DNA of 64,000 nucleotides from Mycolicibacterium baixiangningiae (GTDB lineage Bacteria; Actinomycetota; Actinomycetes; Mycobacteriales; Mycobacteriaceae), in contig NZ_CP066218.1 of NCBI RefSeq assembly GCF_016313185.1, positions 2,542,001 through 2,606,000 on the forward strand, in the 5' to 3' direction. Positions 31,733 to 41,939 of this stretch are shown here, piece after piece. The translations under genes were made by a program, and so were the position numbers. Each line of letters opens with the position of its first letter. Within the stretch, counting starts at the first letter, position 1. The notes under the pieces were generated by a model. It ran no database searches. It was not told where the DNA came from and saw only the letters and a program-made list of their open reading frames with translations.

Positions 31733-31996
31733 GTGAAGACCTTCGATGCGTTGTTCGACGAGTTGACCGAACGCGCGCGCACCCGGCCTGAGGGCAGCGG
31801 CACCGTGGCGGCCCTCGACGGTGGCGTGCACGGCCTGGGCAAGAAGATCCTCGAGGAGGCCGGCGAGGTGTGGCTGGCCGCCGAACACGAGAGTGACGAC
31901 GCGCTCGCCGAGGAGATCAGCCAGTTGCTGTACTGGACGCAGGTGCTGATGATCGCCCGCGGCCTGTCGCCCGACGACGTCTACCGCAAGCTGTGA
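31733..31996 (+). CDS. hisE: Phosphoribosyl-ATP pyrophosphatase
   Basis: HisE hydrolyses phosphoribosyl-ATP to phosphoribosyl-AMP, the second step of histidine synthesis. The 87-residue protein contains the MazG-like metal site [14 protein letters not shown] and [14 protein letters not shown] chose the GTG at 31733 (VKTFDALF) since the upstream frame runs through the repeats. Its stop overlaps a GTG and lies 6 bp before the hisG ATG. Confidence 0.95.
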   Translation: MKTFDALFDELTERARTRPEGSGTVAALDGGVHGLGKKILEEAGEVWLAAEHESDDALAEEISQLLYWTQVLMIARGLSPDDVYRKL

Positions 31997-32001
31997 ACGG
32001 C

Positions 32002-32853
32002 ATGCTGAGAGTCGCCGTGCCGAACAAGGGCACGCTGAGTGAACCGGCCTCGGAGATCCTGTCGGAGGCCGGCTATCGGCGCCGCACCGACACCAAGGAC
32101 CTCACCGTCGTCGACCCGGCCAACAACGTCGAGTTCTTCTTCCTGCGGCCGAAGGACATTGCGATCTACGTCGGATCGGGCCAGCTCGATCTCGGGATCA
32201 CCGGACGTGACCTGGCCGCCGAATCGGATGCGCCGGTGCGTGAACGGCTGGCGCTGGGCTTCGGATCCTCGACCTTCCGCTACGCCGCACCCGCCGGACG
32301 CGACTGGGCGCCGGAGGATCTCGACGGTAAGCGAATCGCCACCGCCTTCCCGAATCTGGTGCGAAAAGACCTGACCGCCAGGGGGATCGACGCGACCGTC
32401 ATCCGCCTCGACGGTGCGGTGGAGATCTCGGTGGCCCTCGGTGTCGCCGACGCGATCGCCGATGTGGTCGGCTCGGGCCGCACGCTCGGCCTGCACAACC
32501 TCGTCGCCTTCGGTGACTCGCTGTGCGACTCGGAGGCGGTGCTGATCGAGCGCGACGGCGCCGGTGACGAGAATGCCTCCACGCGTGACCAACTGGCCGC
32601 CAGGGTGCAGGGCGTCGTCTTCGGCCAGCAGTACCTGATGCTGGATTACGACTGCCCGCGTTACGTGCTGGACCGGGCCACCGAGGTGACGCCGGGACTG
32701 GAATCGCCCACCATCGCGCCGCTGGCCGACCCGGACTGGGTCGCGGTCCGTGCGTTGGTGCCACGGCGCGACGTCAACACCATCATGGACGAGCTGGCGG
32801 CGATCGGCGCGAAGGCGATCCTCGCCTCGGACATCCGGTTCTGCCGCTTCTGA
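32002..32853 (+). CDS. hisG: ATP phosphoribosyltransferase (long form)
   Basis: HisG catalyses the first, histidine-inhibited step of histidine synthesis, joining ATP and PRPP. The 283-residue long form starts [10 protein letters not shown] as in M. tuberculosis and shows [36 protein letters not shown] and DVVGSGRTL. The C-terminal ~75 residues form the ACT-like regulatory domain ([19 protein letters not shown]). The in-frame GTG at 31993 is less likely. Confidence 0.97.
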   Translation: MLRVAVPNKGTLSEPASEILSEAGYRRRTDTKDLTVVDPANNVEFFFLRPKDIAIYVGSGQLDLGITGRDLAAESDAPVRERLALGFGSSTFRYAAPAGRDWAPEDLDGKRIATAFPNLVRKDLTARGIDATVIRLDGAVEISVALGVADAIADVVGSGRTLGLHNLVAFGDSLCDSEAVLIERDGAGDENASTRDQLAARVQGVVFGQQYLMLDYDCPRYVLDRATEVTPGLESPTIAPLADPDWVAVRALVPRRDVNTIMDELAAIGAKAILASDIRFCRF

Positions 32854-32930
32854 TCTTGTGCGTTATGCACTGTGCGGACCGGGGTTGCGTGCTAGCGTCC
32901 GGATGACTTCATCGCCGGCCGGAGGTTCGC

Positions 32931-33413
32931 ATGACGCATGCCCTAGTCCTGCTTCTGGCGCTGCTGATAGGGGTGGTCGCCGGGCTGCGCGCGTTCACCG
33001 CACCCGCGGCCGTCGCGTGGGCGGCGATGCTGAACTGGATCGTCCTCGACGGGACGTGGGCGCAGTGGGTGGCCCACCCGGTCACGGTGGGGGTGCTGAC
33101 CGTCCTGGCCGTCGGCGAACTCGTCACCGACCAGCTACCCAAAACGCCGAGCCGCAAGACACCCATGCAGTTCATCGCCCGGCTGATCTCCGGCGGTTTC
33201 GCCGGCGCGGTCATCGGAACCGCCTGGGGGTACACGTTCGGCGGACTGGGAGCCGGTGTGATCGGCGCCGTCCTCGGCACACTGGGTGGATACGAGGCCC
33301 GCAAACGTCTGGTCGCAGCCAACGGCGGGCGTGACCTGCCGATCGCACTGCTCGAGGACGGTGTCGCCGTAGCCGGCGGGATCATCATCGCGTGGCTCAC
33401 TTCGGTGGTATGA
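32931..33413 (+). CDS. DUF4126 membrane protein
   Basis: The 160-residue protein is very hydrophobic, with three to four membrane segments (LVLLLALLIGVVAGLRAFTA, GVLTVLAVGELVTDQLPK, GFAGAVIGTAWG). These are typical of DUF4126, a family of unknown function. A GGAGG site lies 5 bp upstream. The oxidoreductase gene starts 1 bp after its stop, so the two are probably co-translated. Confidence 0.82.
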   Translation: MTHALVLLLALLIGVVAGLRAFTAPAAVAWAAMLNWIVLDGTWAQWVAHPVTVGVLTVLAVGELVTDQLPKTPSRKTPMQFIARLISGGFAGAVIGTAWGYTFGGLGAGVIGAVLGTLGGYEARKRLVAANGGRDLPIALLEDGVAVAGGIIIAWLTSVV

Positions 33414-33414
33414 G

Positions 33415-34794
33415 ATGTCAAGCGAAGCAACGACTTTCGATGCCATCATCATCGGCGCGGGGCAGGCCGGGCCGCCGCTGGCCGGCCGGTTGACCGAGGC
33501 GGGCCAGACCGTCGCCGTCATCGAGCGCAAACTCGTCGGCGGTACCTGCGTGAACTACGGATGCATTCCGACCAAGACATTGGTGGCCAGCGCCCATGCG
33601 GCCCACCTGGCCCGGCGGGGTGCCGAATTCGGTGTCGGCACCGGCGATGTGACCGTCGACATGACGAAGGTCAAAGCGCGCAAGGACGAGATCATGCTCG
33701 GCGACCGCAACGGCGTCGAATCATGGTTGACGGGGATGGACGGGTGCACGTTCCTGCGGGGCCACGCCCGGTTCGAAGATCCGCACACCGTGCGCGTGGA
33801 CGATCAGGTGCTCAAGGCCGATCGCATCTTCCTCAACGTCGGCGGCCGGGCGGTGGTGCCCGATCTGCCGGGCCTCGAGGACATCGACTACCTGACCAAC
33901 GTGGGCATCCTGGACCTCGACACCCTGCCCGAGCATCTGGTGATCGTCGGCGGTAGCTACATCGCACTGGAATTCGCGCAGATGTACCGCCGCTTCGGCG
34001 CGCGGGTGACGGTGCTCGAACACGGTCCCCGGCTGACGTCGCGCGAAGACGAGGACGTGTCGGCGGCGATCAAGGACATCCTGGAGGCCGAAGGCATCGA
34101 CATCGTCGTCAATGCCAGGGACATCCGACTCACCAAGTGTGACAACGGGTTCGAGGTCGTGCCGACAGAGGGCGCAGAACCCATCGCCGGCAGTCACCTG
34201 CTCGTCGCGGTGGGTAGGCAACCCAACACCGACGATCTCGGACTCGACGCCGCAGGCGTGCAGACCGACGAGCGCGGCTACATCGTGGTCGACGACCAAC
34301 TGCGCACCAGCGCCGACCACATCTGGGCGATGGGGGACTGCAACGGCAAGGGGGCGTTCACCCACACCTCCTACAACGATTTCGAGATCGTCGCCGCGAA
34401 CCTCCTCGACGACGATCCGCGGCGAGTCAGCGACCGGGTCACCACCTACGCGCTCTACGTCGACCCGCCCCTGGGGCGCGCCGGCATGACCGTCGCGCAG
34501 GTCCGGGCGTCCGGCCGCAAGGCGCTGGTGGGCAAACGCCCCATGACGCGGGTCGGCCGGGCCGTCGAGAAGGGCGAGACCCAGGGCTTCATGAAGGTCG
34601 TCGTGGACGCAGAGACCGAGGAGATCCTCGGAGCGGCGATCCTCGGTGTCGGCGGTGACGAGGTGGTGCACGCGATCCTCGACATCATGACCGCGAAAAA
34701 GCCCTACACCGCCATTTCGCGCACCATGCACATCCACCCGACCGTCAGCGAACTGGTGCCGACGATGCTGCAGGACCTGAAACCGCTGACGTGA
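33415..34794 (+). CDS. FAD-dependent pyridine-nucleotide disulfide oxidoreductase
   Basis: The 459-residue protein is a class I disulfide reductase relative: FAD-binding IIIGAGQAGPPLAGRL, redox pair in GGTCVNYGCIPTKT, NAD-binding IVGGSYIALEFAQMY, FAD site IWAMGDCNGKGAFTH, and dimerisation domain with MHIHPTVSELVP. It lacks an N-terminal HMA domain and a C-terminal Cys pair, so a true mercuric reductase role is unlikely. Lipoamide-dehydrogenase-like or mycothione-reductase-like activity is possible. Its 3' end overlaps the convergent flavodoxin-like gene by 50 bp. Confidence 0.88.
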   Translation: MSSEATTFDAIIIGAGQAGPPLAGRLTEAGQTVAVIERKLVGGTCVNYGCIPTKTLVASAHAAHLARRGAEFGVGTGDVTVDMTKVKARKDEIMLGDRNGVESWLTGMDGCTFLRGHARFEDPHTVRVDDQVLKADRIFLNVGGRAVVPDLPGLEDIDYLTNVGILDLDTLPEHLVIVGGSYIALEFAQMYRRFGARVTVLEHGPRLTSREDEDVSAAIKDILEAEGIDIVVNARDIRLTKCDNGFEVVPTEGAEPIAGSHLLVAVGRQPNTDDLGLDAAGVQTDERGYIVVDDQLRTSADHIWAMGDCNGKGAFTHTSYNDFEIVAANLLDDDPRRVSDRVTTYALYVDPPLGRAGMTVAQVRASGRKALVGKRPMTRVGRAVEKGETQGFMKVVVDAETEEILGAAILGVGGDEVVHAILDIMTAKKPYTAISRTMHIHPTVSELVPTMLQDLKPLT

Positions 34795-35392
34795 CGGTGC
34801 GTCCGGCCGCGAACTGTGCGGCCACGTGGGCGACCCTTTCGCCCAAGTGCCGACAGGTCCGCACGTCGGAGGGATGCACTCCGTCGGGCCCGGTGTCGAC
34901 GTCGGTCTGCGCCCCCGCGCCCAAGAAGAAGCCGAGTCGGTTGAGGTCGTCCGGACTGCCCGCCGAACTGTTCCAACCCGCGACCAGGCCGAGGCTCACC
35001 CAGTGCATGTGGTGCTGCGCGGCGAACACCGCCAGCGACATCAACGTGGCCACCTTGTCGCCGCTCTTGGCGCCGGAGTTCGTGAAGCCGGCAGCCAACT
35101 TGTCGCGCCAGGTGCCCTCTTGGCACCGCCGCCCCGTGCGCTCGGCGAACGCCTGGAACGCCGCCGACACGTTGCCCATGTAGGTGGGGCTGCCGAAGAC
35201 GATGGCGTCGGCGTCGTCGAGTGCGCGCCAGCCGTCGTCGGTGAGGGTGTCGACCGCGAGTGCCACCACCTCCGCCCCGGCGGCGCGCGCCCCGTCGGTG
35301 ACCGCCTTCGCGAGGACGGTGGTATGACCGAAGCCCGAGTGGTAGGCCACCGCCACGCATACGGGCGAAGCCGTTGAACCGTTGTCAGTCAC
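34745..35392 (-). CDS. Flavodoxin/NAD(P)H:quinone-reductase-like protein
   Basis: The 215-residue product begins VCVAVAYHSGFGHTTVLAKA, the FMN phosphate-binding loop, with IVFGSPTYMGNVSAAFQ and MSLAVFAAQHHMHWVSLG, as in WrbA-type and FMN-reductase proteins. The GTG at 35392 overlaps the SRPBCC stop by 8 bp, making it the third gene of an arsR-SRPBCC-flavodoxin operon. The 3' end overlaps the opposing oxidoreductase by 50 bp. Redox partner unknown. Confidence 0.84.
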   Translation of the reverse strand: MTDNGSTASPVCVAVAYHSGFGHTTVLAKAVTDGARAAGAEVVALAVDTLTDDGWRALDDADAIVFGSPTYMGNVSAAFQAFAERTGRRCQEGTWRDKLAAGFTNSGAKSGDKVATLMSLAVFAAQHHMHWVSLGLVAGWNSSAGSPDDLNRLGFFLGAGAQTDVDTGPDGVHPSDVRTCRHLGERVAHVAAQFAAGRTVTSAVSGPAASSAPVR

Positions 35393-35855
35393 GCGAATTG
35401 CTCCATTCCGGTAGGGGCGCACCGGACAGGTGGGCGCCGAGGCGGTCGAGATAGGCGGCGGTGCCGCCGCGGAAACCGGTGGCGTTGCGGACGCTGAGGC
35501 CGCGGTGGGTGAAACGCAGCACGGTGGCGTCGCCCTCGGCGCGCAACTCGTAGCGCACGACCCCGTTCTCGACGATCGGCTGGCGCCATTCATGCTCGAG
35601 GACATGCGGCGGATCCCAGACGAGGATGCGCCCGGTCATCTTCTTGCGGTCATCGGGTAGCGGCGGACCGGTGGCGACCATCTCGATGCTGCCGCCTTCG
35701 CGGGCGTCGATCGTCGTCGCGCCGAACCATTGCCCGCGCTCGTCCGGATCGGTGATCGCCGACCACACCGCCTCGATCGGGAACGGCAGCCGGCGCTCGA
35801 AGGTCAGCACCGCCCGCTCGCCGTCGACGGTGAGGCGGCCTTCGCGCCCGCTCAT
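35385..35855 (-). CDS. SRPBCC/AHSA1-domain protein
   Basis: The 156-residue protein has the START-like AHSA1 pattern: FERRLPFPIEAVWSAITDPD, GQWFGA, GRILVWDPPHVLEHEW and a long C-terminal helix. Members bind hydrophobic ligands. They are very often encoded directly after an ArsR regulator, as here, with overlapping ATGA. Function unknown. Confidence 0.85.
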   Translation of the reverse strand: MSGREGRLTVDGERAVLTFERRLPFPIEAVWSAITDPDERGQWFGATTIDAREGGSIEMVATGPPLPDDRKKMTGRILVWDPPHVLEHEWRQPIVENGVVRYELRAEGDATVLRFTHRGLSVRNATGFRGGTAAYLDRLGAHLSGAPLPEWSNSRD

Positions 35856-36169
35856 CGAGACTCCCGCGCGCGGTGGTGCAGGTGCTGCTCGAGGTCGTCG
35901 AGGTGTCCGGCCCAGAAGCGGCGGTATCGGTCGATCCATACGCCGATCTCCACGAGCCCGTCGGCGCGCAGTGCGTAGATGCGCCGCTGTGCGTCCGGTC
36001 GCACCTCGACCAGTCCCACCTCGCGGAGCACCCGGAGGTGTCGCGAGACCGTCGGTTGGGTCAGCCCGGGCAGTGTCGAGACCAGTTCACCCGCCGTGCG
36101 CTCACCGTCGGCCAGCGCATCGATGAGCGCCCGCCGGCTGGGCTCGGCGACAGCTTCGAAAACGTCCAT
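35852..36169 (-). CDS. ArsR-family transcriptional regulator
   Basis: The 105-residue winged-helix protein (VAEPSRRALIDALADGERTA, LTQPTVSRHLRVLREVGLV) belongs to the non-metal ArsR subgroup paired with AHSA1 proteins. It lacks the Cys metal box ELCVCDL. It is first in its operon. A 14-bp palindrome 18 bp upstream of the start is a likely autoregulatory site. Confidence 0.9.
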   Translation of the reverse strand: MDVFEAVAEPSRRALIDALADGERTAGELVSTLPGLTQPTVSRHLRVLREVGLVEVRPDAQRRIYALRADGLVEIGVWIDRYRRFWAGHLDDLEQHLHHRARESR

Positions 36170-36187
36170 GCCCCGAGTATTCCACTA

Positions 36188-36201
36188 CATCTATATAGAT
36201 G
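36188..36201. promoter_or_regulatory. Candidate ArsR operator, 14-bp palindrome
   Basis: CATCTATATAGATG is a perfect AT-rich palindrome in an otherwise GC-rich region, 18 bp before the arsR start. It also includes TATATA that could serve as a -10 region. ArsR-type repressors commonly bind such sites over their own promoter. Confidence 0.5.
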
Positions 36202-36216
36202 CAAGCAAATATAACA

Positions 36217-36594
36217 TCACATCCACTGGACGAACTGCACGATGATCCCGTTCGGATCCTCGAACTGGCAGTACCGCTCACCCCACGGTTCGGTCTCGGG
36301 TGCGGTGACGACGGGTGCGCCGCCGGCGCGGACGCCCTCGTAGACGGCGTCGACGTCCTCGACGACGAAGACCAGCAGCAGGCCGTCGCCCGCGCTGCCG
36401 GCCCGGTGGGCCGGTTTGAACGTCGGCAGCCCCGTGCGCAGATAGACCACATTGGGCCCGCCGCCAGGGTGTTCCAGCGAGACGAACCCGTCGTCCTGCA
36501 TGGCGGCGGTGTACCCGACATGCTCGGACAAGAAGTCGGCGGAGGCCTGTGGGTCGGGGACGTTGAGCGAGATCGCCGTGGCAGTGACGTTCAT
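36217..36594 (-). CDS. VOC-family (glyoxalase-like) protein
   Basis: The 125-residue single-module VOC protein begins NVTATAISLNVPDPQASADF and ends FEDPNGIIVQFVQWM, the usual beta-alpha-beta-beta-beta ends. VOC proteins include glyoxalases, dioxygenases and resistance proteins, and substrate cannot be read. It is divergent from the TetR gene, sharing two palindromic operators, so it is probably the TetR target. Confidence 0.85.
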   Translation of the reverse strand: MNVTATAISLNVPDPQASADFLSEHVGYTAAMQDDGFVSLEHPGGGPNVVYLRTGLPTFKPAHRAGSAGDGLLLVFVVEDVDAVYEGVRAGGAPVVTAPETEPWGERYCQFEDPNGIIVQFVQWM

Positions 36595-36604
36595 GGGAGC
36601 CTTT

Positions 36605-36621
36605 CTCGTATGGTGTACGAG
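36605..36621. promoter_or_regulatory. Palindrome 1 between VOC and TetR genes
   Basis: CTCGTA and TACGAG flank a 5-bp spacer. The site shares a CGTA-N5-TACG core with palindrome 2, 25 bp away centre to centre. It is a likely TetR operator, 11 bp from the VOC start. Confidence 0.55.
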
Positions 36622-36629
36622 AACTAGTA

Positions 36630-36646
36630 TCCGTACCCTGTACGGA
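36630..36646. promoter_or_regulatory. Palindrome 2 between VOC and TetR genes
   Basis: TCCGTA and TACGGA flank a 5-bp spacer, the same layout as palindrome 1. It lies 19 bp upstream of the chosen TetR start and would fit autoregulation. Confidence 0.55.
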
Positions 36647-36665
36647 AATGCAAGCGAGGACGCCC

Positions 36666-37418
36666 ATGGATACCGTCGACCTGCTGTGGCGGCACGAGAA
36701 GCCCCTGCCGCCGCGCCGCGGCCGCCCACCCAGGTTCACTCCTGACCAGGTCATCGCCGCGGCGATCGCGGTCGCCGACCGGCTCGGCCTGCTGTTCACG
36801 CTGCGTGACGTCGCCGACGCGTTGGAGGTGCCGGTGATGACGCTCTACTCCTACGTGCGCAGCCGGGATCAGCTCCTCCAACTCATGGCCGACCAGTGTC
36901 GGGCCGAGATGGCGGTCACCGCACCGGCTGGTGACTGGAGAGCCCGGCTGACCGCCGTCGTCGCCGACAATGTGACCCTCTTCGACCAGCACCCCTGGCT
37001 GGCCGAGATCGAGTCCGAACGGGCCGTCCTCGGCCCCGGCACGCTGGCCAAGTACGACCGCGAGCTGGGCGCGGTGGACTCGCTGCCGCTCAGCGATGCG
37101 GACAAGGACGCTGCCCTGACGCTCGTCCTCGACTTCGCCCGCTCGTGTGCGCGCGCCCTGGCGTACGCCCGGCGGGAACGCGAAGAGGAGTCACCCCGGC
37201 AGTGGTGGGAGCGGGAGGGTGCCAGGTTGGCCACGTTCGGGCTCGCCGAACGCTATCCGCTGGCCTCCCGTATCGGCACCGCTGCCGGCGAGGCGGGCGG
37301 CGCGGCCCACAACGCCGACGCCGCGTTGGCCTTCGGGTTGGAGGTCCTGCTCAACGGGCTCAGCGCGATGCCGCCCGCAGCAACCGGAGCTGACCGATCT
37401 CGGCCGCGTTCTTCGTGA
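36666..37418 (+). CDS. TetR-family regulator with Tn10-type C-terminal domain
   Basis: The 250-residue regulator has an N-terminal helix-turn-helix at ~20-65 (FTPDQVIAAAIAVADRLG, LRDVADALEVPVMTLYSYV), followed by a large C-terminal domain of the TetR_C/Tn10 kind. I chose the ATG at 36666, with a GCGAGGA site upstream; ATG 36648 abuts palindrome 2 and lacks a site. The ligand is unknown. It probably represses the VOC gene and itself. The 3' end overlaps the DinB-like gene by 59 bp. Confidence 0.85.
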   Translation: MDTVDLLWRHEKPLPPRRGRPPRFTPDQVIAAAIAVADRLGLLFTLRDVADALEVPVMTLYSYVRSRDQLLQLMADQCRAEMAVTAPAGDWRARLTAVVADNVTLFDQHPWLAEIESERAVLGPGTLAKYDRELGAVDSLPLSDADKDAALTLVLDFARSCARALAYARREREEESPRQWWEREGARLATFGLAERYPLASRIGTAAGEAGGAAHNADAALAFGLEVLLNGLSAMPPAATGADRSRPRSS

Positions 37419-37866
37419 GCTCGACATGCAGCCACAGCACGGTATCGGCCACCGTGCGGCCACTGTCGGCGCCCCACGGGAAGGCCGACGGGCGCTCGAG
37501 GTCGTCAACCGTGAGTGCGCCGAGGGTCGCCCGCCAGCGCTGAGCCAGACCGCGGATTCGGGTGACTGCCGCAGCGCCGCCAGGCCAGGTCACGTCCGTG
37601 CGGTCGGGCACGTCGTCGCCGTGGAGATGTGCCAGCGTCACCGACCACCACCACGTGACGTGCCACGTCAACCATCCGACAGTGGGCACGGGGATGGGGT
37701 CGAGTTCGGCCTCGGACCAGTCGGGCCGCCAGCTGCCGGACCCGTCGGGCCTGACGGTCCACACGAGTTCCGCAGGCTCCCACAGGAAGTCGTCGGCGGT
37801 GAGTGCGGACAGGTGCAGCTCGGTCAGCGCCCACGCCAGGTCGAACTGCCCGACGAGTCCCTTCAC
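37360..37866 (-). CDS. DinB-superfamily protein
   Basis: The 168-residue four-helix-bundle protein shows VGWLTWHVTWWWSVTLAHLHG with metal-ligand His, and further His near the C-terminus (LWLHVELTKNAAEIGQL). DinB/YfiT proteins include mycothiol- and bacillithiol-dependent transferases. The gene's role is unknown. It overlaps the thioesterase gene by 4 bp and the convergent TetR gene by 59 bp. Confidence 0.78.
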   Translation of the reverse strand: MKGLVGQFDLAWALTELHLSALTADDFLWEPAELVWTVRPDGSGSWRPDWSEAELDPIPVPTVGWLTWHVTWWWSVTLAHLHGDDVPDRTDVTWPGGAAAVTRIRGLAQRWRATLGALTVDDLERPSAFPWGADSGRTVADTVLWLHVELTKNAAEIGQLRLLRAASR

Positions 37867-38653
37867 CGCTGCCGCTGCACGAGCAGTGTCTGGGCGGATG
37901 TGCCGACGAACCCGTCACGGTCGAAGATCTCGGCCGTGGTGACGCCGATCCCGTCCGGTCCGATCGACGCTCGGCTGCGCAGACCGAAATCCGACCCTTC
38001 GGGGAGCCGGTGCAGGTGCACGACGGTGTCGGTGTTCATGAACATGAACTCCTGCGGGTCGAGCGCGGCGCCGATGCCGTTGGCGGAGTCGACCACCATC
38101 GCCAGGCGTTGCAGCGCCGTGGTCGACTCGTTATCGACGAGCGGGACGAGCGGTGTCAGCCAGGCCACCGCGGCGGTGCCGTCGTCGGGTTGGCGGCGCC
38201 AGCTCACCGTCTCCAGATATCCGGGCGCACCCTCCCACGCGTGTGCCACGCTGGCCGCATCGCCTTCCACCAGTGGCGGATAGCGATCGGTGACGGCGTC
38301 GCCGGTGTCGCTGGGCGCGAGCAGCCACGCGGTCACCCGGGCGACGGCCCGGCGGCTCCCGTCTGGGCGGGCGGCGAGCATCTCGGCGGCCATGAGCGAG
38401 ATCCGGCTCCCCGGCCGCACCACCTCCGCGCGCACCCACACCGGTGCCACCGGAATCGCGCCGAGGATGTCGAGCGTGAGCCGCCCGACCCGAAGTCCGC
38501 GACCCGCCGCGAGGTCCTCGACGGCCTTGGTGAGCAATGCCAACGGCGGGGACCCGTGCTGGATGGTCGGGTCCCAATTACTGCGGGTGTAGGGGGTCGA
38601 CTCGAACGCCGCGGGGCCGCGGTCGCCGGGCAACCGGTGGTACAGATGTCCGA

Positions 38654-38657
<4 letters not shown>
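37863..38657 (-). CDS. Double-hotdog acyl-CoA thioesterase-family protein
   Basis: The 264-residue protein fits the two-hotdog TesB-like group of actinobacterial thioesterases: STPYTRSNWDPTIQHGSPP, LTLDILGAIPVAPVWVRAEV and a C-terminal AEIFDRDGFVGTSAQTLLV. They hydrolyse acyl-CoA. I chose the GTG at 38657, which overlaps the stop of the RecB-like gene by 4 bp; the longer frame enters that gene. Confidence 0.8.
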
Positions 38658-40424
<1,767 letters not shown>

Positions 40425-40448
40425 AGGCGACGGAATAGGGGCGGCGGA

Positions 40449-40745
40449 CTAGTCGTCATCGCTGCGCCGCAGAGCGCGGCGCACCGACAGCAGTTCCATT
40501 TCCGGACGCGCCGCGACCAGTCGTTCCGCGGCGTCGAGCACGTCGACGACGTGCGCCCGGTCGGCGGCCACGACGGCCAGCCCGATCCCGGCCCGCCGGT
40601 GGAGCTCCTGCGCACCGGTTTCGGCCGCGGAGACGGTGAATCGGCGCTGCAGTTCTGCGATCAACGGCCGGATCGCCGAGCGCTTCTGTTTGAGCGAGCG
40701 CACGTCACCGAGAAGGAGGTCGAACTCCAGCCAGCCGATCCACAC
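40449..40745 (-). CDS. DUF503 family protein
   Basis: The 98-residue ferredoxin-like-fold protein (VWIGWLEFDLLLGDVRSLKQ, RSAIRPLIAELQRRF, ETGAQELHRRAGIGLAVVAA) is DUF503, Rv2117-like, related in other bacteria to YlxP, which is encoded near rbfA. Function uncertain, possibly RNA or ribosome related. The GTG at 40745 lies 2 bp after the lppK stop. Confidence 0.85.
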   Translation of the reverse strand: MWIGWLEFDLLLGDVRSLKQKRSAIRPLIAELQRRFTVSAAETGAQELHRRAGIGLAVVAADRAHVVDVLDAAERLVAARPEMELLSVRRALRRSDDD

Positions 40746-40747
40746 GG

Positions 40748-41293
40748 TCAGCGCGGGGGATTCTGGGCGGTGTCGACCTCGAGCAGCATGTCGGTGCTGT
40801 CGCGGGTGAGCTGCCACCCGCCGTCGGGGGTCCGCGCGAACTCCATCGGGAACGTGAAATCCCCGCCGGTGCGACCCGGTGGCGTCCGGGCGATCACGGT
40901 GGCGACCACGTCGTCGGCGGTCGCCGCCCACGCCAGGCCGGCCGCGTCGAAGGTCATCGGGTGATAGCCGTTGTCGGCCAGTGCCTTACCGAAGCGGTCG
41001 AGCGCCGCGGCGTCACCGGGGCCGGCATCTGCGATCAGGCTGAGTTTTTGTGCGCCGGGCACCGCGGGGTCGGCCAGTCGGTACAGCACGTCGGTCAGCG
41101 CGCTCGGCGGTGGCAGCGGCGCAGGCGGGGGCGGGTAGGCGGGCGCGGCCGGTGCGGACGCGACCGTGCTCGACGGCCCCGGGGCCGGGGGTTTGTCGCT
41201 ACCGCACCCGCCCAGACCGACTGAAAGCCCGAACGCCGCCACCAGAACGGTGACGGCGCTGCGGACTACTGCGGTCATGGTGCGTTGCGGCAC
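40748..41293 (-). CDS. lppK: Lipoprotein LppK with Mtb12-like domain
   Basis: The 181-residue precursor has lipobox GLGGC, a Pro-rich linker and a C-terminal domain (ALTDVLYRLADPAVPGAQKL, SLIADAGPGDAAALDRFGKA, ATVIARTPPGRTGGDFTFPM) with the Mtb12 pattern also seen in the next upstream gene. It matches Rv2116 by position. ATG 41278 is an alternative start. Surface exposed; function unknown. Confidence 0.82.
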   Translation of the reverse strand: MPQRTMTAVVRSAVTVLVAAFGLSVGLGGCGSDKPPAPGPSSTVASAPAAPAYPPPPAPLPPPSALTDVLYRLADPAVPGAQKLSLIADAGPGDAAALDRFGKALADNGYHPMTFDAAGLAWAATADDVVATVIARTPPGRTGGDFTFPMEFARTPDGGWQLTRDSTDMLLEVDTAQNPPR

Positions 41294-41304
41294 CGGTGGA
41301 CGGC

Positions 41305-41793
41305 TCAGCCGACCGCCGAGAGCAACGCCAAGGCGGAGCTCCGCGACACCTGAAAGCCGCTCGGGCTGGGACCGGCGACGAAGACGATGTTCTGGGTGGC
41401 GACGCCGCCGGTGGCCGCGGTCGCGGTGACGTCGGCCGTGACCACGCCGCCGTTCTGGTCGACATTGGCGACGCTGAAGCTCAGCGGGAATTTGCCCTGC
41501 GCGGCCGCATTCTGGTACGCCCGATCGGCGCCGACCGCTTCGATTCTGCCGATGCCGCCCTGGATGAAGGGCGACTTGCCGCGGAACGACCCGGGGCCGG
41601 CGAGGGCCTGCAGAGTCTGGGTCAGCGGACCCGCCAGATCAGGTGCGGGGACCTGCGGCATCGGTACGCCGAACACGACCGGCGACACGGCGGGCGCTGC
41701 CACCGAATTCGATGCAATGTTGGTCACACCTGCCGCGCCACCTGCTACTACAGCGGCTGCTGCAACGCCGGTTACGAGGGTTTTCAGGGTCAC
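41305..41793 (-). CDS. Secreted Mtb12/CFP-2-like protein
   Basis: The 162-residue precursor has an Ala-rich signal peptide and a domain resembling the low-molecular-weight antigen Mtb12 (Rv2376c): PVVFGVPMPQVPAPDLAGPL, SPFIQGGIGRIEAVGADRAY, GKFPLSFSVANVDQNGG and a final SGFQVSRSSALALLSAVG. It is secreted and not acylated, and lies 11 bp upstream of lppK, which carries a related domain. Divergent from mpa. Confidence 0.82.
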   Translation of the reverse strand: MTLKTLVTGVAAAAVVAGGAAGVTNIASNSVAAPAVSPVVFGVPMPQVPAPDLAGPLTQTLQALAGPGSFRGKSPFIQGGIGRIEAVGADRAYQNAAAQGKFPLSFSVANVDQNGGVVTADVTATAATGGVATQNIVFVAGPSPSGFQVSRSSALALLSAVG

Positions 41794-41939
41794 GGCTGTC
41801 CTTTCGATCTTTCTGGCTCGGGTTCGAGGTTAACAGTGCTGCGGGTGTGTCGAATCCCTACGCCGCACACAAAGTCTGAATCGCCGGTAGCGTTGAAGTT
41901 GTTACTGCACCACTATTCGGTGCAGGAGAGGGGCGCAAC

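Noticed and set aside
33415..34794. Mercuric reductase
   Set aside because: It has the GGTCVNYGC redox motif, but no N-terminal metal-binding domain and no C-terminal Cys pair, and no mer genes are nearby.
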